DNA of 64,000 nucleotides. It comes from Mycoplasmopsis bovis PG45. GTDB lineage: Bacteria; Bacillota_I; Bacilli_A; Mycoplasmatales; Metamycoplasmataceae. The DNA lies in contig NC_014760.1 of the NCBI RefSeq assembly GCF_000183385.1, positions 930,001 through 994,000 on the forward strand, in the 5' to 3' direction. Shown here one piece after another: positions 37,055 through 46,464 of the stretch (position 1 is its first letter; each line of letters opens with the position of its first letter). The notes beneath the pieces are model-generated. The model did not search any database. It saw nothing but the letters and a program-made list of their open reading frames with translations, and was not told the origin of the DNA. A program made the position numbers and the translations under genes.

Positions 37055-38728
37055 ATGAAGAAGTCGAAAAATGATGCAAAAAGACAATGAAGAACATCAA
37101 TAGCAAGAGTCAAAAAAGGTGAATACTTATCAATTGGAGTGCCAAGACCAGATAACAAAGGTTTTGTATACAGATTAGGATATGGTTATTTGCATGAATT
37201 AAAACAATATCACGATGATCCGCTAACAATTATCAAAGCAATTATTGCAAACTTTCCATTGTCTTGAACAAAAGAACAAGCAAGAACTAAATTAGATGAG
37301 ATTCTTAAAGAGAAAAAAGAGACCAAAAAAGAAGTTTTAGAAAGGTTCAAAGGTTACGAAGTAGTTGAAAAACTATTTGATTATTTAAATATTTTTAACG
37401 ATTGTTCACCCACAAAATCGACAACATTAAAAGATGTTGTTTTACAGTTGATTTATCAAAGAATTAAAAATCCAATAAGCGTTTTTAACACTTATATGAC
37501 AGCAAAAAAAGAAAAAATAGACACTTATTCAAAAAATTCATTTTATAGATCATTAGACTATATAGCAAAAAACAAAGATGAAATTTTAAGAAATTTAAAT
37601 GCACAAATTTGTGCAAATACTAATAGAAAAATTGATGTATTATGATTTGATGCAACAACTACTTATTTTGAAACATTTTCTCGTGAAGGTTATAAAAAAC
37701 CTGGCTATTCAAAAGATGGAAAATTTAAAGAAGACCAGATTGTTATAGGTATGGCAACTGATGAAAATGGGATACCGTTACACTACAAAATATTTCCAGG
37801 AAATGTTACCGATTCAAATACTTTCATACCATTTATGCTTGAAATTGCAGATATTTATGAAGTTAACAGTGTAACTATAATTGCTGACAAAGGAATGAGT
37901 GTTAATAGAAATATTAGATTTTTAGAATCTAAGAATTGAAAATACATAATTTCATATAGAATGAAAGCTGGAAGCAAACAATTTAAAGAGTATGTATTAG
38001 ATGAAAAAGATTATGTAAATGATGGTGGTTTGATATACAAAACTCGTGATATTGCATCATCATACAATAAAAAAAGAATTAATGAACATTTTAGAAGACA
38101 AATAATTAGTTTTAGCCAAAAACGAGCAACTAAAGACAAAAACGATAGAGACATTTTAATTCAAAATTTCACTAAGAAAATGAATAAAGATAATCTTGTT
38201 TCTTGTGATGATCTAGCGGGATCTAAAAAATATAGATTCTTCAAACCTATAAACAAAGGTGCATTTTATGAACTTGACATAGAAAAAATACAAGAAGATC
38301 AAAAATATGATGGATACTATGTTTACGAAACAAACAGAACAGATTTATCAGTAAAAGAAGTTATTAATTTATATTCAAAACAATGACAAATTGAGTCTAA
38401 TTTCAAGACATTAAAAGGTAAATTATCTCTTCGTCCAATGTATTTATCAACTTGAAACCATATTGTTGGTTACATCTGTTTATGTTTCATTTCATTAGTG
38501 TTTTTAAATTACATCATCTACATTCTAAATTCAAAATTAGGACTGACTGGAAAAAGTAAAATTACTGAGCATAAAGTGATTAATGTTATCAAAGAAGTTA
38601 AAGAAATTGAAGTATTTGTAAATAAACAAAAAATCGAAACTATACAAGTTTATAACGACGAGTTACAAGAAAGTTGGCAAACTTATCAAATATTATTAGA
38701 ACTTTTAACAAAAGAAAAAGTCACTTAG
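37055..38728 (+). CDS. IS1634-family transposase, intact
   Basis: The 557 aa DDE transposase has N-terminal MKKSKNDAKRQWRTSIARVKKGEY, first Asp in VLWFDATTTYFE (~residue 194), second Asp in IIADKGMSVNRN (~277) and Glu in WQIESNFKTLKGKLSLRPMYL (~447), followed by a hydrophobic GYICLCFISLVFL segment typical of the IS1634/IS1549 group. At least seven UGA Trp codons. All motifs intact, so it is probably active. Confidence 0.93.
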
Positions 38729-38817
38729 ACATTACATTGTAAAAAAACATAACTTATGAAATCAAAAATTTACATAATTATGTTTTCTTGTTTTATGCTT
38801 AAACTGGGAAACGTAGG

Positions 38818-38920
38818 AAAAAAAGCATTTGAAATTGATCAGATATTAAATTCACTAAAGAATAATGAGTAAAAAAATAATAGCGAATTAGTTTTCGCTA
38901 TTTTCATTAACTTTATTGGT
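38818..38920 (+). repeat. right copy of the 103 bp target duplication
   Basis: It carries a second rbfA 3' end (no start) and a second terminator (about 38877-38904), and rebuilds the CCA end of the adjacent tRNA-Thr. Confidence 0.92.
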
Positions 38921-38990
38921 GCCAGTTACGAGGATCGAACTCGTGGCTGCTGGTTACGAGTCAGCTGCTTTACCACTAAGCGAAACTGGC
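38917..38990 (-). tRNA. tRNA-Thr(CGT), CCA encoded
   Basis: Acceptor GCCAGTT / AACTGGC, D-arm GCTTAGTGGTAAAGC, anticodon loop CTCGTAA (anticodon CGT, codon ACG), T-arm CGAGTTCGATCCTCG. Discriminator A and CCA lie in the duplicated repeat left of 38921. Confidence 0.93.
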
Positions 38991-39044
38991 TTAATTACTA
39001 AGGTAAATAATTTTAATATATAACTTAGTAAATTTGTAAAATAA

Positions 39045-40280
39045 TTAAACTGATTTTAGTAAAATAATTTGCTTTTTACCTTTTTTAAAAAATGCATACT
39101 TGCCTTCAAAATTAATAGGATTATAAACTGAATCATTGTTAACTTCACAATTATCTAATTTTAAAGCACCAGCCTGAATAAATTCTCTAGCTTCTCTATT
39201 TGAAGCAATGAATTTATTGTCTATTAGTGTTTTAATTACCAAATCTCCTTGTTTTATAGGGCAAACCGGTAAATAATGTTCAATTATTTCTAAATCAGTA
39301 ACGCTGAGAGAACTGGTATCAAATAACTTATCAAACAATATCTTAGTTATGTTTTGTGCTTGCTTTAATTCATCAAAACCAAAAATATTTTCAATAACTT
39401 CATTAGCTAAAAATTTTTGCGCAATCTGTTTTGAGGGGTTAGCAAAATGCTTATCTAGAACATCATTAATTTCATTAATATCTTTGAATGAAAATCAATA
39501 TAGCAACTCTTTGATTCTAGAATCATTTTGACTTAATAAATATTGATACATCTTAAATGGAGAGCACATAGTCTTATCAATTCATAAGGCTCCGCCACCA
39601 GTTGATTTGCCTATTTTTTTGCCATTTTCATCACTTAATAAATTAACAGTTACCCCAACAGCTTCATGTTTATCTCCAACAACTTTAGAAATCATATCAA
39701 TGCCTGTGACAATATTGCCCCATTGGTCACTTCCACCTAATTGAATTTTAATTCCAGACTCTTGGTAGGTTTTTAAAAAGTCTGCTCCCTGAAGCAATTG
39801 ATAAGTAAATTCTGTAAACGAAAGACCTTTTTGAATTCTTTTTTGCACAGATTCCTTAGCCATCATATATGAAACATTAACAAGTTTTCCTACATTTCTT
39901 AGGAAATCTAAAACGTTCATATCTTTATAAAAATCATAATTATCAATTACTTCAAGCCCAAATGATTCTAGTTGTGCTTTTATCCTTAATTTATTGTTAA
40001 TAACGCTTTCATTATCCAATAACACTCTCTCGGAATCTTTGAAAGATGGGTCACCAATCATTCCAGTAGCGCCGCCTATAACAGCATAAGTTCTAAAGCC
40101 ATATTTTTTAAAACGTAGCAAAACAGATATCAAAATGTAGTTTCCTAAGTGTAAGCTTTCGGCAGTGGGGTCAAAGCCAACATAAACCCCTGTTGTTGCA
40201 GGATTAAGGCCAATGAACTTATCCTTATTACTTATATCTTTTAGTATTAATCTCTCTTCTATATCATTAAGTATATTCAT
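39045..40280 (-). CDS. tyrS: tyrosyl-tRNA synthetase
   Basis: This 411 aa class I synthetase has the HIGH-type motif FDPTAESLHLGN (~residue 37-48), GGSDQWGNIVTG (~188), KMSKS variant KIGKSTGG (~224) and a C-terminal S4 domain (KTLIDNKFIASNREAREFIQAGALKLD). UGA at 39585 encodes the Trp following GGGAL. GGAG lies 7 nt before the ATG and 11 nt after the preceding gene's stop, so the two are co-transcribed. Length matches the bacterial enzyme (~415 aa). Confidence 0.95.
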
Positions 40281-40290
40281 AATTCTCCTG

Positions 40291-40893
40291 CTACAATAAA
40301 CCTGTAATGTCAACACCTAGGTTTGAATCATTACAACTTTGTAATGATTCATCCAGTTTTTTAGCTTCGCTATCGTTTAATCCTAAACTGTCAGCGCTGC
40401 ACAGCATTCCATAACTTTGAACTTCTAATATCTCGCCTTCAGTTATTTTTAACCCTGATGCAGTTATTGACCCTGGCATGCATCACACAAAATATTTTCC
40501 CTCTGTTGTGTATGTAGTATTTGTGATTATTTGCCTTATGCTACTGCCAAAATCAACTTCCAAGACAAATAATTTTTGACTTTTTGGATGCACTTCCCTT
40601 TTTAATATTTTTCCAATTACAAAATGCTTTAAATTAGCTATTTTGTAATTATCGTTCTTACTTAAAATTAGATTTTTCAAATCATCATATTCTTTAGCAT
40701 TCAAAACATTAAATACTTTGTCAAATGTGCCTGTTTTATAGTTTAATAAATTAACAGAAGCTACGTTATATTTTTCATCATGGAATACTACTAAATCATC
40801 ATAAAAATCAGCTTGTGAATCATTGATAGTTGTATCAAAAAATGCAATAGCATTACTTTTGAATTTGCTGTTTATATTAAATAAAATTGCCAT
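40291..40893 (-). CDS. YtpR-type tRNA-binding domain protein
   Basis: The 200 aa protein has an N-terminal unique part and a C-terminal EMAP-II/tRNA-binding OB fold (residues ~95-195: HFVIGKILKREVHPKSQKLFVLEVDFG...SGLKITEGEILEVQSYGMLCSADSLGL) like that of PheT and the stand-alone YtpR proteins. It probably binds tRNA or RNA. The start at 40893 is chosen from TATAAT exactly 6 nt upstream; no Shine-Dalgarno site. Two UGA Trp codons, at 40480 (just after EGKYFV) and inside the OB fold region. Operon with tyrS. Confidence 0.85.
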
Positions 40894-40899
40894 ATTCTT

Positions 40900-40905
40900 A
40901 TTATA
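40900..40905 (-). promoter_or_regulatory. -10 box of the ytpR-like/tyrS operon
   Basis: TATAAT, 6 nt before ATG, leaderless; back to back with the degV -10 at 40943-40948. Confidence 0.7.
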
Positions 40906-40942
40906 TAAAATCTTTAAATTATTCAATTTATATGTTTTTATA

Positions 40943-40948
40943 TATAAT
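40943..40948 (+). promoter_or_regulatory. -10 box of degV
   Basis: TATAAT, 6 nt before the degV ATG, no Shine-Dalgarno site. Confidence 0.7.
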
Positions 40949-40954
40949 GTTGCT

Positions 40955-41857
40955 ATGAAATATGCAATAGTGACTGATTCGTCAATTGGGCTTACAAAAG
41001 CACAAACTGAAAAATTAGGTTGGTTTTTTTTGCCCCTTAATTTAGTTATTGACGGTGTAAATTATGCAGATGGAGTTGATATTACATCTGATACATTGTT
41101 TGAAAAATTTACATTAGAATCTGATGTTAAGTCTTCAATGTTTAATATGCAATATGCAATAGATTTATTTACAGACTTATCGAAAGAATATGACATTATT
41201 TTTGTTTATCCTATTTCACAACATTTATCAAACTCTTATCAAGCACTAAAAACAATGGAAAAAGACTTTAGTAAGCTTAGAGTTATACAAAGCAAGCAAG
41301 TTATGATGCCTCTTTTATGAGATGTTATTTGATTTGACCATATGCTCAAAACAGACTCATCTAAATATGATGAGTATATTAAACATTTAGAAAACCCTTC
41401 ATGAAAGCACTCGGTATCTGTGATCCCAAAATACAATAGATACTTAGTTAAGGGTGGAAGATTACACCCTGCAGCTGCTTTGGTTGCCAGAATGCTCAAA
41501 TTGGTTCCTATTATCAAGTGAGAAGATGGCCAACTTATGAAGGAAAATATTGGCAGAAATTTTGAAAAGACAATTTCAAAAAATCTTTCTCAAAAATATG
41601 AAAGCTTTAAAGTTCCATCCGGATTTACTTTAACCCCTGTAATTATTCATCAAGGAGCCTCTAAAGAGAGCTTAGATGAATACAAAAAAATAGTTTATGA
41701 TTACTGAAAAAAAGATCCAATGATTTTTAGTTTTTCACCAGTTATTGAAATTCACACTGGACCTGAAACTCATGTTCTAGGTTTAATGATTTTCCCTACA
41801 AATATAATTGATGTTTTAAAAGAAAAACTAACACTTATTGGCCTATGAAACAGCTAA
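40955..41857 (+). CDS. DegV family fatty-acid-binding protein
   Basis: The 300 aa protein starts MKYAIVTDSSIGLTKAQTEKLG, the classic DegV opening, followed by VYPISQHLSNSYQAL, KGGRLHPAAALVARMLKLVPII and a closing IHTGPETHVLGLMIFP. DegV/FakB-type proteins bind a fatty acid and present it to a kinase (FakA) for phosphorylation. Several UGA Trp codons (41319, 41331, 41337) would split it under the standard code. Leaderless start as described for its promoter. Confidence 0.9.
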
Positions 41858-41867
41858 TTTAGTCGAA

Positions 41868-41896
41868 ACAATAAGTCATTGTGGCTTATTTTTTTA
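41868..41896 (+). terminator. degV terminator
   Basis: AATAAG / CTTATT stem with T-run. Confidence 0.7.
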
Positions 41897-41915
41897 CTCC
41901 AAGAAAATAAAAAAA

Positions 41916-41990
41916 TGGCAGGAGTGACAGGATTCGAACCCATAACACACGGGGTTGAAGCCCGTTGTTCTACCGTTGAACTACACTCCT
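41916..41990 (-). tRNA. tRNA-Trp(TCA), decodes UGA
   Basis: Acceptor AGGAGTG / CACTCCT, D-arm GTTCAACGGTAGAAC, anticodon stem ACGGG / CCCGT with loop CTTCAAC (anticodon TCA), T-arm ATGGGTTCGAATCCTGT, G discriminator and encoded CCA. The UCA anticodon with a normal short variable loop is the mycoplasma UGA-reading tRNA-Trp and explains the many in-frame UGA codons. It lies 28 bp downstream of acpP on the same strand. Confidence 0.95.
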
Positions 41991-42018
41991 ACAATTTAAG
42001 TATGCTAATTATACTTAA

Positions 42019-42246
42019 TTATTTTAAAAGCTTATTAAAAACTACCTCTACGTCTTTCACTTTTTTGATGTTCTTTAAATCATCATCAGGAATCATTACG
42101 TTATACTTTTCTTCTAAATCAAAGACTAATTCTGCTAAAGACAATGAATCAATTTTTAATTCTTGAAAAGTTGATTCAGGATTTATTTTAATTTTTGTTA
42201 GCTTTTGAATACTATCCATTATGTCTTTTAAATCTTTTTCTTGCAT
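42019..42246 (-). CDS. acpP: acyl carrier protein
   Basis: This 75 aa four-helix carrier has the phosphopantetheine Ser in KIDSLSLAELVFDLE (DSL motif, ~residue 33). The second of two ATGs (42246) is chosen: TATAAT-ATGCGT-ATG puts it exactly 6 nt from the -10 box. Substrate of AcpS (31898-32212); in fatty-acid-auxotrophic mycoplasmas it serves lipid or lipoate-type acyl transfer. Confidence 0.9.
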   Translation of the reverse strand: MQEKDLKDIMDSIQKLTKIKINPESTFQELKIDSLSLAELVFDLEEKYNVMIPDDDLKNIKKVKDVEVVFNKLLK

Positions 42247-42252
42247 ACGCAT

Positions 42253-42258
42253 ATTATA
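42253..42258 (-). promoter_or_regulatory. -10 box of acpP
   Basis: TATAAT, 6 nt before the chosen ATG, leaderless. Confidence 0.65.
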
Positions 42259-42291
42259 AAAGAATTTTTGTTTTCGAAATAATTTTGTTAA

Positions 42292-43014
42292 TTACCTTAA
42301 GTCTTCATATTTTATAAAAACAAATCTGTCTTTTTTAGACATATCTTTTAGTATCCTAACTCCAGGAATTTTTTCTCACTTAAATATGTGCTTAGGGTTT
42401 ATCTCGAATGCTAGAATTCCACCTTCATTTAAATATGTTTTGGCTTCATTTAATATTTTTTCATAAAAATATCATCCTGAATCAGGAGAAAATAAAGCAA
42501 TTGCAGGTTCAAATTTGCTAACAGATTCATCAACATCCTTATCATCATAAGTCAAATATGGGGGGTTTGAAACAATAACATCAAATTTTCCTGTTATGTC
42601 TTTAAAACAGTCACTTTGGACAATTTCTATATTTTCATCATTGCCAAAATTTAATATAGCATTTTCCTTAGTTTGCAAAATCGCTTCGCTATCAATATCA
42701 CTTAATGTGAGTCTAATAGAATTTAAATTCTTTTTTAATGCCAGTCCTATAAATCCTGAACCAGTGCATAAATCCAACACTTTCATACCTGGCTTTAAAT
42801 ATTCTTTTAAAAGAATAAAAACAAGCTCTTCAGTTTCATATCTAGGTATCAAAACGTTGTGATTTAAATTAATACGAACATTAGCATACTCAACATATCC
42901 CATTATGTACTGAATGGGATATCCTTGCTCTATTTTTTCTAACTCTAAATCAGATATTTCCTGCTTGAGACCATATCGCTTTTTCTCTAAGAGAAGGTCA
43001 CTAATAGTGGGCAT
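42292..43014 (-). CDS. prmC: peptide chain release factor N5-glutamine methyltransferase
   Basis: This 240 aa SAM-dependent enzyme methylates the Gln of the GGQ motif of RF1. N-terminal substrate domain with LIPRYETEELV, SAM motif I VLDLCTGSGFIGLAL (~residue 80-95) and active-site NPPY in VSNPPYLTYDD. UGA Trp at 42472 and in the C-terminus. Its ATG overlaps the prfA stop (TAATG), so enzyme and substrate are translationally coupled. Confidence 0.94.
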
Positions 43015-44090
43015 TAAAATCCGCTCTCTTTAATCTTTTGGTTTTGTTCTTCTGCCAATAATGCTTCAACAATAGGAGTTAACTTTCCTTCCATAATAGG
43101 CTTTAGACTTGTCGAAAAACTAATCCTATGATCGGTTACTCTATCCTGAGGATAGTTGTAGGTTCTTATTTTTTCACTTCTGTCACCATGACCAGCTAGC
43201 TTTCTATATCCGGATTCTTCATCTGCTTTTTTTTGCATTTCTAAATCATAAAGTTTTGACTTCAATATTGTCAAGGCAGTTTCACGATTAGCAATTTGAC
43301 TTCTTTCATCCTGTGATGTGACAACAATATTTGTTGGTAAGTGGGTTATTCTTACAGCTGAGTCAGTTGTGTTAACTGATTGTCCCCCTGCTCCACTAGA
43401 ACGAAAAACATCAATTTTAAGGTCACTAGGCTTAATCTCTATATCAACTGTGTCATCAATTTCGGGCATAACTGTGACAGTTGTCGTTGATGTGTGAATT
43501 CTTCCTTGCGATTCAGTAACTGGGACTCTTTGAACTCTGTGTACCCCAGATTCAAACTTAAATTTTGAGTATGCTTTTTCACCTTTTATTGAAAAGACAA
43601 TTTGTGAAAATCCGCCAGCATTAGCACTGTTTGTTGACAGAATTTTTAATCTAAATCCTAGTTCGTCAGCAAATTTGTTATACATTCTAAATAGATCGCC
43701 AGCAAATATATTAGCCTCATCTCCACCAGCAGCACCACGTATTTCTACAATGATATTTTTATCATCATTTTCATCCTGTGGCAAAATTAAAATTTTAAGC
43801 TTTTCTTCCAATTCTTCTAATTTAAGGGAATTTTCGTCAATAATCATTTTGGCAAATTCCACTTCTTCATCACTTTTTGACTCAAGCATTAATTTAGCTT
43901 GCTCAACATCTTTCAAAAGATTTTCATATGTAATAAATTTCTCTGAAATTTCCCTAATTTTAGCAATTTCTTTATTTATAGCTGAGTACTCTTTTATGTT
44001 GTTAATAACAGCTGGATCGTCAACTTTTTTCAATAATTCTAAATAACTTTGCTTTATTTCTGATAGTGATTTATACATTGTCTTTTCCAT
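43014..44090 (-). CDS. prfA: peptide chain release factor 1
   Basis: This 358 aa class I release factor recognises UAA and UAG. GGQ motif in [12 protein letters not shown] (~residue 230) and an anticodon-like tripeptide in the PxT region of domain 2 (RVPVTES). In an organism that reads UGA as Trp, RF1 alone is expected and RF2 is absent. A -10 TATAAT lies 9 nt before the ATG and there is no Shine-Dalgarno site. Operon with prmC. Confidence 0.95.
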   Translation of the reverse strand: MEKTMYKSLSEIKQSYLELLKKVDDPAVINNIKEYSAINKEIAKIREISEKFITYENLLKDVEQAKLMLESKSDEEVEFAKMIIDENSLKLEELEEKLKILILPQDENDDKNIIVEIRGAAGGDEANIFAGDLFRMYNKFADELGFRLKILSTNSANAGGFSQIVFSIKGEKAYSKFKFESGVHRVQRVPVTESQGRIHTSTTTVTVMPEIDDTVDIEIKPSDLKIDVFRSSGAGGQSVNTTDSAVRITHLPTNIVVTSQDERSQIANRETALTILKSKLYDLEMQKKADEESGYRKLAGHGDRSEKIRTYNYPQDRVTDHRISFSTSLKPIMEGKLTPIVEALLAEEQNQKIKESGF

Positions 44091-44178
44091 AGTTTTTATA
44101 TTATATTGAAAATTTAAACATTGTTTAAATATTCAACCCTTTGCTCTCCTTTACCTAAATTTGCTGTTCATAGACATT

Positions 44179-44204
44179 TAAAAAAACAGGCAATATGCCT
44201 GTGA
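44179..44204 (-). terminator. fic terminator
   Basis: Leftward stem ACAGGCA-TAT-TGCCTGT followed by seven T, 11 bp past the fic stop. Confidence 0.85.
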
Positions 44205-44214
44205 TTGTTTAGAA

Positions 44215-44787
44215 TTATACTTCTTTTAAATAGTAACCTTCATATTCATATGACTTTTGAATTCCTTTCATAAAGGTTTCTCGGTCATATATTTTGTCCG
44301 TTAAATTCTTCTTTAGTAACGCTGTTATTTCAGCTGGGTTAACAACAGAGCGTTCCATTGCAGATAAATAATAGTATTTATCTAAATTTGCTCAATTAAC
44401 TGTTAAACCTAATCTGTTTTTTAGCATATGATCTAGCCATATTCTAGTTGCTCTGCCATTGCCTTCTCTGAATGGGTGAGCAATATTCATTTCTACATAT
44501 TTTTCTACAATTTGCTTGAATGTTTCATCAGGCATACTATCTATGTTTTGTAAAGTTTGTTTCAAGAAAATAATGGGAGCAAACATAAAGTTGCCTTTAG
44601 AAATGTTAATTTCACGCATTTTACCAGCAAAGGGAAATATGTCTTGAAAAATATAATAGTGTATCTGCTGCAATGATTTAAATGTGCCTATTTCAAAAGT
44701 ATCAATGACTTTTTGGTCTCAAAGCTCAGCACATCGTCTTTTACTCCTTAAAAGTTCTAGTTCATATTCAACAAGATTATCATTCAT
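44215..44787 (-). CDS. Fic-domain protein, putative AMP transferase
   Basis: The 190 aa protein carries the full Fic motif HPFREGNGRATR (catalytic His104), preceded by the flap-type segment GNFMFAPIIFL. Active Fic enzymes transfer AMP or other phosphate groups to Tyr/Ser/Thr of target proteins. No inhibitory (S/T)xxxE(G/N) motif is obvious by eye, and no antitoxin-like partner lies next to it. Two UGA Trp codons. An AAGGTG site lies ~8 nt before the ATG. Could be a growth-regulating or host-directed enzyme; target unknown. Confidence 0.85.
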
Positions 44788-44808
44788 ATATTATGTCACC
44801 TTATATTA

Positions 44809-46230
44809 CTAGAACTTTTGTTCAGGAATATACAGTTTGCCATCAACAGAAGCAACATTGCTTACTGTAATTAAAGCATCTGCGTCAGCTGTTCTGACTT
44901 TTTTAATTAATCTTGGGATCTGTCTATAAAGCGTTATAGATGATAAAATTTGCAGTTTGCTTCCTGAGTAACCACCTTCACCATTTTGTAAGGTAAAGCT
45001 GTTAATAGTCCTTTTATCAGTGATAATAGCTTTTCTAATGTCTTCCATTTTATGTGAGTAGACTTTAAATTGAACAATTTTAAACCTTGGGAAAAGATTG
45101 TTAAGGTAAATTACAAAAATAAAGTTACATATGTAGGTTGAAACAAAGTTAGGAGAAAAATACAAATCTGCTTGTCATCTTAACGAGCTAATTTCTTTAA
45201 CTGTTGCTAATTCGGCACTGCTTAATGAGCTTTGCACTGCAGAAATCTCACTAATTGTCTTAAAATCACTAGCTATCATACTTCCTGGTATGTAAGTACC
45301 TATAACAACACTTATAAGAATAATTATTATATTGATATATCCATTTATGGTTCCGAAATTCTTTTGTTTATAAACAGACATATATTCACCAATTATTCCT
45401 GTAACACCAGCAGATCCGCCGATTATTGCAATAATCGCAAAAAAGTAAGCTAGTAAAATACCATAAATAATTGCGAACAAAATTTGAACTATTGTGTTAC
45501 CGCCATCATTTCATTGTAGGGGCAATAATTTTATTAAGTCATTAATGTTTTCGCTATTTCAGCCAGCATGATTAACTAAAGCCATCTTCATATTTTCGGT
45601 AATTTCAGGGTGATTGAATTTACCAAAAAGTGTAAATTGGTTCAAAGCAGGGATTTGACCTAATCCTGCTGAAACTAAGCTACTAAGAACCAAAAATTCA
45701 AGCGATAATAAAATGTAAACTCTTCCTAATTTCTTTCATCCAAAAACAAATATAGGAATACTTAAAACTAAGTACAAAATTCAGAAAAGCGAGTGGTCAA
45801 TTGCATTCATTATGGGTTTTGTAATGCTTGCATTACTACGCAAACTAGTTACCACAATTTTGGAAATAGCTTGTCCAAATGCTGCTAATCCAAAGTTATA
45901 AATTCCGGGGTTTTTAACTAAGAAAATACCTACAACACCAAATAGAATTGCCAATCCAGCAGTTATTAGTCCTAATTTTCAAAGTGGCATCAAGGCATAG
46001 AACCTAGATAATTGCAGCACAAAATTAGACATTTTAGTGTACCTGTATTGGGTATTTTTTTTGTCTACAATTTTCTTTTTATTGTGATTTTCATCAACTA
46101 GTTGATTAGCAATCATAGAATTTTCATCAATATTTTCTGGTTTGTTATTTAAAACTTCATTTGCATTAAATTCACCTTGATCACTCTTAGTCTCGTTAAC
46201 TAATTTCTTGTCTTTCACTTCATCACTCAT
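44809..46230 (-). CDS. YitT/DUF2179-type membrane protein
   Basis: The 473 aa protein has a hydrophilic Asn/Glu/Lys N-terminus (residues 1-75), about six membrane segments (~85-300 and ~330-345) including GGSAGVTGIIGEYMSVYKQKN, and a cytoplasmic C-terminal DUF2179 domain (YSGSKLQILSSITLYRQIPRLIKKVRTADADALITVSNVASVDGKLY). Family function is unknown, possibly transport or sensing. Several UGA Trp codons. It is divergent from gyrB. I see no operon partner. Confidence 0.82.
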
Positions 46231-46464
46231 TGTTGCCTCCTTTCTTTACATAAAGAATAAAAAAAATATGCTTTATTGCATATAAATTATATTAAAATAG
46301 GCATAAAAATCAAACAATTAAGGGTTTTTAGGAAAAACTAAAAAATTGTTTTTGCCATGCACTTTAGTTTATTTCTGCTTCATTATTCACACTCATTTTT
46401 TGGCTTTTTTTGCTATAATTTTTTATATTATTTATACATATATGTATAAATCTTTGGAGGTTGT
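46231..46464. promoter_or_regulatory. divergent promoter region yitT-like / gyrB with an 18 bp palindrome
   Basis: An extended -10 TGCTATAAT (TATAAT 46414-46419) drives gyrB. Between it and the GGAGG ribosome binding site lies a perfect palindrome TTATACATATATGTATAA (46432-46449). It could be an operator or a leader hairpin controlling gyrB. Confidence 0.6.

Larger units (their letters stand above)
36945..38817 (+). mobile_element. IS1634-type (IS4 superfamily) insertion sequence, complete, 1873 bp
   Basis: Terminal inverted repeats begin CCTACGTTTCCCA on the left and end TGGGAAACGTAGG on the right. One intact transposase gene. Long, variable target duplications are a known property of IS1634 in M. 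mycoides; here the duplication is 103 bp. A strong hairpin with T-run just inside the left end should block transcription entering from rbfA. Confidence 0.92.

Noticed and set aside
41916-41990. tRNA-Sec, because of the UCA anticodon
   Set aside because: Normal 7 bp acceptor stem and short variable loop; no selenocysteine genes seen; mycoplasma UGA decoding by tRNA-Trp(UCA) explains it.
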